Counted from the stretch's first letter, positions 41,874 through 53,662 are shown. The stretch: 64,000 nucleotides of DNA from Absidia repens (GCA_002105175.1 MCGE01000001.1:2108001-2172000), one strand, 5' to 3'. Translations and numbers: made by a program. The notes: generated by a model not told the origin, from the letters alone.

Positions 41874-43289
41874 ATGCAACATAACAACAACAAGAGTAGC
41901 TATATATTACATGTGTATGGATTTAACGCGTACCAGCAACTCAGTACTCTTGAACAAACGAAAGCTATTGATAGTCACGAAAATATATCTCGCATATTGT
42001 TGGTGACGTGGGAGTCAACCTTTATACTTACAGGTATTCAAAAACACCGAGTCGGCCACTTGTTTTGAAAGAGGGGCTTTCATGTACCCATTCACGAATT
42101 TTTTCTTACAATAGATCAAAATACAATTGAACTATGGGGGTATAGGAACGCTCTCTTGGACGCCTTGGTGACAAAGTGGAATAGCAACAACATGACCACA
42201 ACAAGTATGTTCGGCGACCTCAAAGTTGGCTTGGGTATAGTGAACAACACCGGAAGCGCGTATTGGTGGCCTCTTCAACAGATGAGAAAAACTACAAATC
42301 ACGTTGATGGAATCTGGTTGGGTGACAATATCAAGGAAGCGGGAGTATGTAAAGAATCGAAACGAATCTATCTTTTATCAGGTACAGTGCACTCAAAAAG
42401 ATGATCCGATTTTGCTTATTCTTATAATACTCACGCCCTTTTATCGTACTTTTTCTCGGTCCCAAGTCGATGGAAAAGTACTAGAATACGATATGGACGA
42501 ATTGAACCAAAATCAACAGCCACAATCAAAGATCTTGACTATGCCACATGTGTTTAGTATGGCTACGTCAGCGACTCACGTTCTGTTTGCTGTCAAAGGC
42601 GGAGCACCTGTATATGGAATGGGTAGTAACAGGATGGGTCAACTGGGTTTGGATATGAGCCTCATACAACACGCGGATCAGCCTACAGTATTGGACTTTT
42701 TTGATGGTTTAGGGACTATGGATAACTCAGAGACATCAGCAATCAAGGTAGCGTGTGGACCTTTCCATTCAGCGGTTACCATACATCATGATCTATATAC
42801 TTTTGGTTGGAACGATCAAGGACGAATTGGTTGGGGACTACCTGCTGACGAAGGTGACAATGATTCGACTTGCTCTATTTACGACAATGGGATCAAACTA
42901 GCCTCGTTTATTGATAACGGTCGTGAACTAGACGTTTTGGTGGACAAAGTCTGCTGTGGATCGGCACATACTGTGGCTTTAGACGGTAAGTTTGGGAGGG
43001 GGGTAAAAAATGGATCAAAGACGCTGATATCTTTTTGTTTTCGTTCACTAGTTGATGGTTTTGCGTGGACATGCGGTTCAGGTAAAGCAGCCAATGATTT
43101 TAAAACATGACGAACTTTCTAACTTTTATTTTTTGACAAGTAGATAAATACCTGCAGCTTGGGCGAAAACTAGAAAACCACAAAGACACCACATACGACA
43201 ACTACTTCCGACGATGCTCAGGAATAAAGAAGACAGTGGTTGACTGTCAAGTAGGATCATGGTCAACACTATTACTTGAACGACAATAA
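41874..43289 (+). CDS. RCC1-repeat protein (Ats1/RCCD1-like)
   Basis: Beta-propeller protein of the RCC1 superfamily. Exons 41874-42033, 42115-42381, 42467-42985, 43052-43081, 43144-43289; 373 residues. It starts MQHNNNKSSYILHVYGFNAY with the first blade (VYGFNAYQQLS). Later blades carry YGMGSNRMGQLGLD, VACGPFHSAVTI, LYTFGWNDQGRIGWGLP, VCCGSAHTVALD and FAWTCGSDKYLQLG. It ends VDCQVGSWSTLLLERQ, a usual last-blade closing strand. Length and layout resemble yeast Ats1 or animal RCCD1 more than the nuclear Ran exchange factor, so GEF activity should not be assumed. The 30-base exon 4 is supported by exact phase and by VDGFAWTCGS continuing the repeat. Convergent with MRP51 (340 bases); AATAAA at 43578. 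Confidence 0.82.
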
Positions 43290-43629
43290 CAACTATACAC
43301 CAACCCATCAACAGCACTTTCCCATTCCACTGCATCAATTCATCATCGTAGATAGATTTGTTTCCGATACCCATTTCACTACTTCAACTCTTCTCATAGC
43401 ATAGACTCCCTCTCTTCCCATTCAATACATCAATATCTTATAGCATAGATACTTTTCCCTCTCCCCTCTTACCCCCACCCCAACACATTCCATTCATCAC
43501 ATAGGGTTGACATTTTTTATTACATTACAATATTTTTTTATTGGTCATCATACAGCAAAATAAAAATTCATATCAGCAATAAAACTATTCTATTCTATTC
43601 TATTCTAATCTAAATTCTATCTATATTGT
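43290..43629. other. convergent intergenic region
   Basis: 340 bases between two convergent stop codons, with AATAAA at 43578-43583 and an ATTCT repeat (43588-43606). No gene. Confidence 0.45.
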
Positions 43630-44856
43630 CTATTCCTTGTTTGGTGTTCCATTTTTCAGCAGGGCAATGATCCGATTCATCATGATAGAGTGATCTTCCA
43701 TCAATTCTTCTTTTGTTTTGTGTTGATGGCTATGTTGCTCCAGTGGTGATGAAGATGATAGTGATGGTGGCAATGATGTTGGTGATGACGTGGGTGGTGA
43801 TATTGATGATAGGGATATATCACTGGATCGAGGAGAGATGTGTGTGCGCTTGGTTCGGCCAATGTTGTCTTGCCCCAATAAAAAGAGTTGCAGATCGTCT
43901 ATGTTGTTGGAAGGCGTGGTTGCAAAAAGATCATCCAATGTCACCGTTGACCAATGATTCGATCGAGATGTTTTCGCCTTGGCGTGAGATCTCTTTGCTG
44001 GTGAAGACGATGGAAGAGCAGATGTTGGTGAAGATAAAGCATGTTCGAGATCGATGTTGCGCGTTGATGGTGATTCTGATTTGGGCTGTAAGGAGACAAT
44101 GACTTGAGGTTTACCTTGATCATCAATATAAGCCCGGCGGACATATAGCTTGCGCACCAAATTTCGATCCCCAGGTTTCTTAATGCCCACCGCAAATCGT
44201 TTAGGAAGAAGAGCAACTACACCACCAATACCGACAGCGTAACCCCCTTTCTGGACATTCAGAATACGACCCTCCACCACCACTTCGCTGTCATTATTGT
44301 TGTTATTTGATAAGAGTTGAGCCAAGTTTGTACTGTAAATGGGTCCTACCACGCAAGAGGGTTCAGGGCGGAAACTGATATTCAGGTAATCGTAGATTTG
44401 GTCTCGGGTAATTTGATTGGTTCGTAACGCTTGTTGCAGAGTATTGACCGTTTCAGGAGTAATGGTATGTTTGATGAAGTGGTTGAATTGAGAGCGTGTC
44501 ATGGAAGTAAGGTTGTGGTACTCGTGTGCGCCTTTTTGATGATGTTGTTGTTGATGAAGGTCATGTCGTTGTCGTGTTGGTCGAGACGTGGAAGTATCAC
44601 CAAAATTTTCTTTCCAACGTTGTAAAAAGGCTACTTGACTGTGGCCCGATTCCCAAGGGGTTTGGTGTTCTAGAGTGTCCAGGTCGCTAATAGTAACATA
44701 GCGTGTACGAATCACAGTTGGTAAAGTTCGTTTCAATCCCCAATCACCGTGCTGTTTTCTTTGCTTTGGTGTGGAGTAAACTTGGTTCAATCGACGGTCG
44801 TAGGTTGCTAGTTTAGAATGACGGAGTAGACTAGCAAATGACTTTTCCATGGACAT
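43630..44856 (-). CDS. MRP51: mitochondrial small ribosomal subunit protein Mrp51 (bS1m-like)
   Basis: Mitoribosomal small-subunit protein that in yeast also supports translation from COX2 and COX3 leaders. Single exon; 408 residues from ATG 44856. The N-terminus MSMEKSFASLLRHSKLATYD and YSTPKQRKQHGDWGLKRTLP match the conserved Mrp51 N-terminal block; ISDLDTLEHQTPWESGHSQV follows. The middle has an S1-like strand pattern: VVVEGRILNVQKGGYAVGIG and GVVALLPKRFA. The C-terminal third is Ser-rich and probably disordered. The frame stays open 67 codons upstream, but that part is Phe-rich and unlike the family, so the internal start was chosen. Upstream 13-mer TTTAAACACCGCT at 44974. Confidence 0.85.
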   Translation of the reverse strand: MSMEKSFASLLRHSKLATYDRRLNQVYSTPKQRKQHGDWGLKRTLPTVIRTRYVTISDLDTLEHQTPWESGHSQVAFLQRWKENFGDTSTSRPTRQRHDLHQQQHHQKGAHEYHNLTSMTRSQFNHFIKHTITPETVNTLQQALRTNQITRDQIYDYLNISFRPEPSCVVGPIYSTNLAQLLSNNNNNDSEVVVEGRILNVQKGGYAVGIGGVVALLPKRFAVGIKKPGDRNLVRKLYVRRAYIDDQGKPQVIVSLQPKSESPSTRNIDLEHALSSPTSALPSSSPAKRSHAKAKTSRSNHWSTVTLDDLFATTPSNNIDDLQLFLLGQDNIGRTKRTHISPRSSDISLSSISPPTSSPTSLPPSLSSSSPLEQHSHQHKTKEELMEDHSIMMNRIIALLKNGTPNKE

Positions 44857-45407
44857 GTGAACTGAAAATAAAAAAAAAAAAAAATTGAGAGCAGCAGAAG
44901 CGAAAGAAAAGGTAAAAATAAACAAGAGGGCCCAGAGACTTTCAAAAGTGGCTTGAGATGGAAAAATACACTCTTTAAACACCGCTTTGACAGATAAAAC
45001 CTGCAGGTTTTGAGTAGTAACATGAACATTCCAATACTTCCTTTCATGTATGATCACGTAGTAAATTTTTTCAGGAACAACATAATGATATGTATAAATT
45101 TAAATGCTGAACTAGAACCACATAAAATCATATATGTAGCGGTTTTTTGGTCAAAACTCGAATTCGTTTTTATTTTTGATTAAAAGAAAAAAAATGATAC
45201 AGTGTGGGCAAATGGAATACTGTATTATTAAATAAAATCACATATCATTTAATAAAATAATTATAGAGAGAAATGAAATATGATAAAGGATAATAAAGTG
45301 AACGTAATTGAAAATCATGAATGACAGGAAAGATTGATCTACCAAACACATGATGAAAAATAAACGGATGACAGACGTAATTATTTTTTCCCTACAATCG
45401 AATTTAA
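44857..45407. promoter_or_regulatory. MRP51 upstream region and 3' end of the secreted-protein gene
   Basis: 551 bases. An A/T run lies at 44870-44884 and the 13-mer TTTAAACACCGCT at 44974-44986. AT-rich sequence with TTTATT signals suits the 3' end of the neighbouring minus gene. No further gene. Confidence 0.4.
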
Positions 45408-46200
45408 TTAAGTGAACTGTTTGATTAAATTTCCAATGGCTAATAACATAGCCATTGTATTCATTGGTGAGAGATGACTATTAGGTAAAAAAAAAAAAAT
45501 TCATGTGAGTTATCGGCATTTAAAATTACCCCTGAATTTTTCAAATCGACACTTACGAGGCAGTGTTACTCGGACTAGGACTAGTCTCATTGGAGCCATC
45601 TTCAGTTGCTGTAGGAGACGAGCCTGATGCTGGTGGCGATGTCTGGGAGAAAGAAGATGTTTCTGTAACAACTTCAGTGGCAGTGACTGTAACAGTAGGT
45701 ACGACAGTGGGCTCACCATTTGTGTTAGTGGTGTTTTCATCACCAGTTGGATTACCAGTGCTAGAAGGTACTGTCCCATCGGTTGGCGTGGAATTGTTAT
45801 CTCCGCTATTGCTAGGATTACCATTATTACCACCACTGTGCTGATTTCCATCATCACCATCACCACCGTTATCATGGTCACCTCTATGATGACCGCCATG
45901 GTGACCACGGCCATAGTCATCATCGTCGTCATAATGTCCTCTGCCTTTCTTTCCATGATTATCGTGATGATGATTATGATGATCTCTGTAGTGTTTTTCA
46001 CAGTCATGGTCATCATCATCGTCGTCGTCATCATATGATTTATGATTCAATTGTTTGATTTTAGGAACAAAATCAAAGAGCTGTTTATCGGTATTGGTGG
46101 TAATTTTGTTGGCATTCTGAGGAGAAAGTTCAGTGGCCATTACTTCGACAGAAGTAGCGCCAAGCATACCGAGCAAAAATAATACGGATCGAATTTGCAT
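45408..46200 (-). CDS. secreted Asp/His-rich protein with possible GPI tail
   Basis: No known family. The N-terminus MQIRSVLFLLGMLGATSVEV is a clear signal peptide. Residues about 55-110 are a run of Asp, His and Gly ([36 protein letters not shown]) that could bind divalent metal. Then come Asn/Gly-rich and Ser/Thr/Pro-rich segments suited to O-mannosylation. If unspliced the ORF stops at 45553 (215 residues). The stop TAA overlaps a strong donor (GTAAGT at 45556). Splicing to the acceptor at 45478 (exon 45477-45408, intron 79 bases, T-rich 3' end) gives 237 residues ending SPMNTMAMLLAIGNLIKQFT, a hydrophobic tail resembling a GPI signal. Both forms are plausible; the spliced model is chosen. 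Confidence 0.6.
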
Positions 46201-46819
46201 AACGAGTGTTTATTTATTTGATACAAAGGACAAAAAAAGAAAGGAAGGAAAGAGATAAACTATACAATAATGATTCTTCCTTTCCCATGTTTATATATTT
46301 TTTTCTTCTGAAAAGCGGCATAGATGGCGGCTTTATTCAATGGCAAATCATTATTCTTTTTTTTTTGTCCCCTACTCTTAACCATAATGCAAAAATTCAA
46401 GTCAAATAAAAAAATTACGACACTAAATAATAGTAACAATATAAACAAAAACTATAAACTATTCATGGAAGTCCTTTGTAGAAAAAAAAAACACACCATA
46501 GGATAATATGGTTATTTTCATAATATAATCCCGTACTAACCCATTTCATGCCATTCAATGCTGGACCGATTCGGAGTTTCGATTCGTCATCATCGATCAC
46601 TGCTTATGTTCCTCTACTCAACATGTAAAACAGGTCACCACACAATGCACATGTCACCAATATATTTTTATGTGATGTATAGAATGTTTATTTTTAAATA
46701 GTTCTTGATCATTGATATAAAAGGCACTATGCTAAAACTACGACTACTAACAGTAAAATCAAATATGAATGCTAATGCTAATGCTACAACCACCGCCCCG
46801 CTATGTGGATCCCCAAGGA
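46201..46819. other. intergenic region between two minus-strand genes
   Basis: 619 bases with A-rich runs and an AATGCT repeat word near 46766-46784. It holds the 3' end of the malic enzyme gene and the upstream region of the secreted protein. No gene seen. Confidence 0.4.
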
Positions 46820-48496
46820 TCAAATTGACACAATAAAGTTTTCGTCTTCATTGGCGTCCCACATTGTACTTTCCACATATTCCAATATCGATTGATCCAA
46901 AGCAGAAGAGGATGATTGCTGATGATTGTTTGATAATTCTAATAATGCAGGATTGGTTGCCAAGTTTTCCGCAAGCGCTTGGCGACACACAGCAGCAGCC
47001 ACCTTTGTAGATACTTCACGTATACGAGCAAGAGATGGATAGATAGCCCCTTGTTCCAGATCATCCAGTGATAAAGTACCAGCCAAACCTTCAGAAGCCG
47101 CGAATATCATCCCATCCGATACTAGTTTTGATTTTGCCACCAAGGTTCCAAGTCCAAGACCCGGAAAAATGTACATGTTGTTTCCCTGTCCAGCAGTGAC
47201 CACCTTTCCAGAAGAACTTGTATAAGGAGGGAAGGCTGTTCCTGATGCAAATATCACACGTTCATCCGTATTGTACATGGCCTGGTCAAATGTGCATTCG
47301 GCGTTCGTCATCGGATTAGATAGCGGGAATACGATAGGGCACTTGTTGATGTCGCCCATTTTCTGTAATGTTGTATTTGTAAATGCTTTGCCCTGTCCAG
47401 ATAATCCAATAAGACTAAGGAGGGGGAAAAAAGGAGAAAATTTAGTATGTCATCCTTTCTATATTGCAGTTTCCACCAAACTTACACTGTAGGTTGTGCA
47501 TAATCGATCACTTGAGAAAGAGTCTTGAATTGCTTTTGTTGATTGTCATCCCGAGCAAAATAGACCTTGTGCTGTGCCAGTTTGTCGCCACGATCATTTG
47601 TAACCAAGCCTTTGCTATCCACGTAGTAAAAAATGTTCTTGGCATCTTGTTCAGACATGTTGTAGCGACGTATAAAATAAGCCTGAATTTGCTTGCCCAC
47701 ACCAATCGCCGAAGATCCAGCACCGAAGAAAACAATACGATGATCCTTTGGATTGACATTTGCCTTGTCTTGTGCCAGCCGGAGTGCATTGATGAAACCG
47801 GCAAGAATCACCGAGCCTGTGCCTTGAATATCATCGTTGAAACAGAGTCTATTGTTTTGGTACTTTTCAAGTAGTCCAAATGCCTATATAAGCACATCCA
47901 TTGTTAAAAGCCAACAAGAAAGAAAAACTTAGGATTAATCAATCATGATAAAACAGTGTATATAAATATCACTTACGCGATCAGATTGGAAGTCTTCAAA
48001 TTGTACCAAAATATCCGGAAATGCACTATACAGGGCATTCATCACTTTCTCCATGGAATCATAGAACTAAATAATAAAAGCATGTTTAGATGGATGTTTA
48101 CACGGTTCATCATCATTGCTTATTTGTTTGTTGCTTACCTTTTTATCATCAGGGCGTTTTTGCTTCAACCCAAGATAAAGAGGATCATTCAGATATTTTT
48201 CATTGTTCGTTCCAAAGTCCAAAATGATAGGCAAAGTCTTCCGAGGATCAATACCAGCTGCACCGACATAGAGTTGCAATTTACCAATAGGAATACCGAT
48301 ACCATTTACACCCAAGTCACCCAACCCCAAGATACGCGAGCCATCAGATATCACTGTAATCTCAGGAGTTTCGCGGCCAGCCTTTTCACAATAGTTCCGA
48401 ATGATTTCTTCAAGGTTTGGCAAGTCATTGATAGTAATGTAAAGCCCATCTGGAGCACCTATAAATAGCACAAAAAGAAAAAGACAATAATATCAG

Positions 48497-48527
<31 letters not shown>

Positions 48528-49258
48528 TTGTGTGTATGGGTATGTGTAAGTGACCTCCTTTCTAAACATGTTTTATTTTCATACCTGGAGGAGCAAGGAA
48601 TGGGTAAATGTTTGAGTACTCCATACAAGCTTCACCGACAGTAGGAGTGTAGATAATGGGCGCAATTTCCTAAAAGAAGGAAAATGTAAGAGATGGCGTC
48701 AGCTCCAAAAGTTGTTACCACGCCCCTTCCCTCCCCCTTCCCTCCCCCTCACTTGTCACGAGTTCCACAGCTCTACTTACTTCAAATTGATCATTCACCA
48801 ACTTATAAAACAAGCGAGAATTGGAGTTTCGTAGTTGACCCAAAAATATATACTTTTCAAGCGAAGAAGATTTGGACCGTAAAAGTGACAAGGCTCTTGT
48901 TTTTTGCATATCCAATGATTCAACAGCAGGAGGGGAAAGCCCTTGAAGGCCTAATTCTTGTCTTGCTAGGGGAGTCAGCATGGTGCCTGATGTAGGAATG
49001 ACAAAAGTATCATTTCAATGAGTGAGACGCGTATTGATATATAAGTACCAAATGACTATACAATTTACCTTGATTGTAATAAGAGGAGCGAGCGGCCACG
49101 CTTTTTGGGAGTTTCACCGGTTTGCCGGCAGAAGCAGAAGTGGCACTTTGTGGCGTTTCTTGCAAAAGAGAGGATGGTTGAGCATACCAGCGGCGGCGAT
49201 GAGTGTTAGACTGACGAGCCAAAGTTCTATAACTATGAGAAGCCTGTTTCATAAACAT
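46820..49258 (-). CDS. malic enzyme, mitochondrial (NAD(P)-dependent)
   Basis: Oxidative decarboxylation of malate to pyruvate, giving NAD(P)H; in oleaginous fungi a NADPH source for lipid synthesis. Exons 49258-49069, 48986-48781, 48669-48585, 48458-48139, 48066-47977, 47883-47486, 47414-46820; 627 residues. The N-terminus (MFMKQASHSYRTLARQSNTH RRRWY) is basic and Arg-rich, typical of a mitochondrial presequence. Catalytic landmarks: IIYTPTVGEACMEYS, VISDGSRILGLGDLGVNGIG, GKLQLYVGAAGIDP, LCFNDDIQGTGSV, and the Rossmann loop FFGAGSSAIGVG. GLSGQGKAFT and FPLSNPMTNAECT follow. Cofactor preference cannot be read with certainty. The intron at 48584-48460 holds a TA/TG microsatellite. Divergent from NAC beta. 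Confidence 0.93.
48497..48534. repeat. TA/TG dinucleotide microsatellite in a malic enzyme intron
   Basis: A run of TA followed by TG dinucleotides within the intron 48584-48460. On the transcribed (minus) strand this is CA-rich then TA-rich. Confidence 0.8.
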
Positions 49259-49790
49259 GGTATAAAAATTAAAATATAAGGAAAAGAAAATAAACAAGAT
49301 AAAAAATTGAAAGGAAAGAAAGAAAAGAAAAAAAGTAAATTCAAAATGGTTTTATGGCAATTCTATGCATCGGATCTAATGAATTTGATTGGCTTGTACT
49401 CACAGTGAATCCCCGCTCTTACAAGTTACCAAAAACGTATGAACATCTTTGATCGTTCCGAGCAGCACGTGAGATTTCAACCAAGGGGATCTTTTTGTCT
49501 ACGATTACTTCCATAAAGTTTGTTTCTGGTTTGATATCAAAAGTTTAATCATACAAAAGTCACCTTTTGATTAACAGGTACGGATGATTCCGAGGAATAC
49601 ATACCAGATTGAATTTCATCGCTTTGCATCATCTTTATGTGGAATTGTCGGCAATTGAAATATCATATGGCCCACTCAAAAAAAAAAAAATGTGTGGGTG
49701 GCTGAGACAGGTTGCAATTCAGAAAGACCAAAGAAAAAAAACATCCATACTCTTTCTTTTCTTCCTTCCTTCCTGTATTATTCTTTTATC
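49259..49790. promoter_or_regulatory. divergent promoter of malic enzyme and NAC beta
   Basis: 532 bases between opposing starts. Contains CACGTG at 49469 with nearby AAGGGGATC, an A run at 49680-49690 and a pyrimidine-rich stretch (49750-49772) before the NAC beta ATG. No gene recognised. Confidence 0.4.
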
Positions 49791-50619
49791 ATGAACGCCG
49801 AAAAACTCGCCAAACTTCAACAACAAGTCCGTATCGGTGGCAAGGGTAAATATTTAACGACTTTTATTGGGAACGCTGAATTGTGAATGAGATACAGAAG
49901 GACGGCTTTGAAACGATGGTCATCAAAGAAATGGCCTGCCATGTTTTTTTTTTTTTTTCTTTTATGATTGCTCTCAGTTGTTATTCGGAGAGGGACTGGA
50001 GAACGGGAGGGGGGGGGATGTTATTGCCTAACCTGTAGGTGGGTACCAAGAATCCAATACAGCTACTAACTGTCCATCTCCCAATTTTTCTTTTATCCAG
50101 GTACTCCCCGTCGTAAGGTCAAGAAGGTGACCAAGTCCAACGCTGGTGATGACCGTAAGCTCCAAGCTACTCTCCAAAGCTTGAAGGTTCAACCTATTCC
50201 TGGTATTGAAGAAGTCAACATGTTCCGTGATGACGGTAAGGTTATCCACTTGTCTGCTCCTCGTATCCAAGCTGCTGCCAACGCCAACACCTTCGCCATC
50301 CACGGTCGCGCTGTTGAAAAGGACTTGACTGAACTTGGTAAGCCAAAAACAAACAAATCACGATGGACGTACTGGAAGCATGAACGTGTTTATTTTTTGG
50401 GGGCTTTTTGTATTCATCATGATTCTATTTTTCTTTTTTCCAGTTCCTGGTATTTTGAACCAATTGGGTCCTGATTCTTTGGCTAGCCTCCGCAAGCTCG
50501 CTGAAGCTTACCAAGCTGCTCAAGGTGGTGCTGGTGCCGAAGGTGAAGATGATGATGAAATCCCTGACTTGGTTGAAGGCTTCGAAAAGGCTGATATCCA
50601 AGAAGAAAAGGCCGAATAA
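49791..50619 (+). CDS. EGD1: nascent polypeptide-associated complex subunit beta (BTF3)
   Basis: Ribosome-bound chaperone subunit that pairs with NAC alpha and shields nascent chains. Exons 49791-49845, 50101-50337, 50444-50619; 155 residues, the normal size. The N-terminus [20 protein letters not shown] then [11 protein letters not shown] is the ribosome-binding basic motif (RRKxxKK). The NAC domain follows ([57 protein letters not shown]). [20 protein letters not shown] is the conserved C-terminal segment. The tail is acidic ([12 protein letters not shown]). The first intron (255 bases) is the longest in this gene and interrupts GGKGT, as in many highly expressed genes. AATAAA at 50692. Confidence 0.95.
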
Positions 50620-51055
50620 ATGCACTGTTAGTTATATCTCTTTGTTTGTATAGTTGTCTTTTTGTTTTTATTTTTACTGCCCTTATTCCAAAATAAAAAT
50701 ACATATATTTTTGCACATCATCTTTTTGCTATATTTTGTTGTCTTTCTTTTTGAATAATCGCTAATAAATAATTGCGTGATCTGGAAAGGTACACTGAAG
50801 GGAAGGTATGAAACTTTGAGCAGAAACAAAACTAATCTGGGCAAGGCATTACGTTATTTTTGCGTGAAGCTCTTCCAGTTTCCGTCTTTCACGCCCAGCA
50901 AGTTGAAAAGGATTGCAAAAATTTAACCTGACAAGAAATATGTGGGGAATTATGGAGGATGAATCATGGAATACATGTTAGGAGACGTGGTGAAGAGTTA
51001 GGGCATAGAGTCTGCATGACACTACCAGAAAAAAAAAAAAAGAAAAAAGGTGGAT
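50620..51055. other. intergenic region after NAC beta
   Basis: NAC beta 3' end, then AT-rich sequence without a recognisable gene. Confidence 0.4.
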
Positions 51056-51118
51056 ATGGTGCAGAGCTATGGTGCAGAGCTATGGTGCAGAGCTATGGTG
51101 CAGAGCTATGGTGCAGCT
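51056..51118. repeat. 13-bp minisatellite
   Basis: Four exact copies of ATGGTGCAGAGCT and a final shortened one (ATGGTGCAGCT). It sits just upstream of R2 and R1 copies. Confidence 0.9.
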
Positions 51119-51184
51119 AAACAAAAACGTAAAGTGCAAAATTTTCTCGTTCAATTTCAAAACATCCTCACATTGTATTGATAT

Positions 51185-51300
51185 GCTAGATGTGGGGATG
51201 GGGACTGCTAAAGTGTGGATTTTGATGAAATGAGATATTCCTCCCCGCTATTTCGCACCTCAGTATGCAGTCCTCTTATGTTCAACTCATAGTGAGTTAG
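51185..51300 (+). repeat. dispersed repeat R2, copy near 51.2 kb
   Basis: Shares AAAGTGTGGATTTTGATGA with 18578, followed by CCTCC, CTATTTCGCAC and CAGTCCTC blocks in the same order. Noncoding; alignment by eye. Confidence 0.45.
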
Positions 51301-51394
51301 CTAAAAGCAAGTATTTGATAGGATATCAATTAATAACGCAACTGCAATAGAGACATAATTCACTATCCGACGGGTCAGAAAAAGGTTGCTAAAA

Positions 51395-52260
51395 GGTTAA
51401 ATTTTATTAAAGCATATTGGAAGATACTAAAACTAAAGCAGAGAGGTTCATTGTAGCGAGGGATTCAATGGAAGGATCTATTGAAGGAAACATGACAAAA
51501 ACTATTCTATTCTAAAAGGATAATTGTAGAACAGAATATAATTTAATGTATAACGTATGAGAAAAACAAAGGGATACCTTTGACTGAAACATAAAGGCGG
51601 TCAACACTAAGCAAAAGGGGATGGTAATAAAAAACAAGAGAACTATTGCACAAGACATAGAAAATACTACTGGGACATTTTTTCATTAAAGTAAGTAAAA
51701 ATAGACTTGTTTATTCAAATATAGATACAAATAATGACAAACTAACACTAAATTGAGCTAATGAAGAAGCCAACAGATGGTGATTCTAAATCCTGGATCC
51801 AAAATGAAAGGGTTTCCCATGCATTTTGTAATCCCTGTTCTGAAAACGCTTCAAAACTTGTCCTGACACTAATCTAAGTCCAACATAATCCCATAGAAAC
51901 TGAATGGCGAAGAAAAAAGAAAAGAAAAGAGGAAAGCATCAACAAAAGAAAAATGGGGGTAAATAAATATTCACGTGGGCGGGATTTGAAATGTTTTTGG
52001 TTTCTCTGAATTTTTCGGTAGTCTTTTTTCATTTCGATGAACAAAGCAAAGTTCCAGAAACCGTAGTCCTTGACAGGTATAGCATGGTTATGCAAATCAT
52101 AATAACGATATTACTCACAATAACAGTGCAATATTGTTTTCCCGTTGATATGATATCGTTAATATAGATCACCAGTTTAGATTAGTTTGTCATGGTTTAT
52201 ATCTACATCTGTAAAAAATATGTCTTGTATTTTTCCTCTATATAGTCTCTTACGGTATAG
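51395..52260 (-). repeat. element R1, copy g (-), with inverted tail on its right
   Basis: Full-looking copy. CACGTG box at 51973, pyrimidine tract (minus) 51905-51950, core 51795-51870 with stem arms (plus coordinates) 51808-51817 and 51842-51851, and the tail about 51720-51760. Upstream on the minus strand are TTATTGTGAGTAATATCG and ATCAACGGGAAAA (52100-52155), matching copy d. At 52185-52255 the tail motif reappears in plus orientation (TTTGTCATGGTTTATATCTA, ATATGTCTTGTATTTTTCC). The stem has a C-C mismatch in its middle. Confidence 0.7.
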
Positions 52261-52526
52261 TTTATATAATTTGTCATGTCTAGTTGACACGCCCAGATTA
52301 TATATTACAGTGCATTTGCGTGCAGAAAAAACAAACTGCCGGATGTGTGTGTGCAAAAAAAAAAAAGGGAGATTTGACATGGGACAATTTTTCATCCGCC
52401 ATACTCAGTGTTTCGTCTATTTTACTATACTGTACAATATACAGTAATGGGTTTTTAAACATAAGGATGAGGGGTGAGGTTCGTTTTAACGATTTTAAAA
52501 ACATCTGTTTTGGGCGCAGGAAAAGG

Positions 52527-52572
<46 letters not shown>

Positions 52573-53662
52573 TAGTGAAGAATACATCAAAATATAAGCG
52601 ACGATAAACGCATATAAATGCGGTAAGTGAAACGCACTGGAAAATATATCGATGACCGGCATAACTTTTTTTCGATAAACCTCTTCGTGTTGCAATTTCT
52701 TGACCCTCTCAAACAAAACCGATCAACTTCTCATGACCAAAGCGGGAGTTGTTAATAATAGTAAATAGCATTCCTAAGCACGTATATGTATTTAGTCCTT
52801 TTCTTCTTTACTATCATACTACGTGGTTGGACGTTGTATTGCCAAGTATATTAAATATCTTTGGGATTTTCCGTGAGATCCAATGTTTTTGCGTCCTTGC
52901 CGAGCTGCGCGATATACGCTCTCACTGAAGTCCGAACGCTATGAGCGAAGAGCACAGTTCTTCTGCCACATTTGAAAAAATATAATTCATCTAATGTTTT
53001 CGTGCTGTTTAGTCCTACGTTCCCCTAGTCCCTCATACTCCACCCCGCCCCTGCCAAAGACACGAAAGGTTCTGAGTTATACAGTATGAATGGTTACTTT
53101 GTGTTTTTGAAATTCTTGGCAGTTGAGGCAGGACAGAAATGTCGGTCTTTGAATTTATTTATTTTTCAAACTATGGTAATCATCGATTGAAAGGGGGTGT
53201 GGTTTTTTGACGGTGATCGATATATTAATGAGACGTTAAATTCTTTTGAGACCGTCGTACGTTTTTAGTAAATTGGAGTGTTAGTCTTTAGAAATGTTGA
53301 ATAAGAATATTCTGAAACAGAAATAAGAAAAGGCAATAAAGGATAACTGATGTGCAAACGACTTCAACGCAGAGTTACAATTTTCATTTCATTTAACTCG
53401 GTCCTTTTGTACCAGAAGGTGGGATCACCTAAAATAAAAGAAATTAGTTGGGCCGGGAAGTCAGGCGAAATCGCACGTGAAGTGACTGATGACGACGATA
53501 TTTGAAACGCCGGTACGCGCAATTCTGTATTTGATAGTCGTCCGCCTTGGGTCTCTTTTTTTTTTTTTTTTTTTTTTTGTCAACTCTCCTTTTTCTTTTT
53601 CCTTTCTCTCATCTGGTTTTCTTCATTCCCCGTCTATTAATTCCTTTTTAACTTTATACAAA
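52261..53662. other. intergenic region upstream of YPT1, with a 44-base poly(A) run
   Basis: A pure A run at 52527-52570 and a T run at 53549-53578 about 85 bases before the YPT1 start. In between there is no recognisable gene or R1 core. Confidence 0.45.
52527..52570. repeat. 44-base poly(A) run
   Basis: Pure A homopolymer about 270 bases to the right of R1 copy g. Confidence 0.85.

Noticed and set aside
44857..45057. N-terminal extension of MRP51
   Set aside because: Open frame, but Phe-rich and unlike the conserved Mrp51 start MSMEKSF; treated as 5' UTR.
45510..46034. 174-codon Met/Thr-rich minus-strand ORF
   Set aside because: Out-of-frame shadow of the Asp/His-rich secreted protein; composition is an artefact of GAT/CAT codons.
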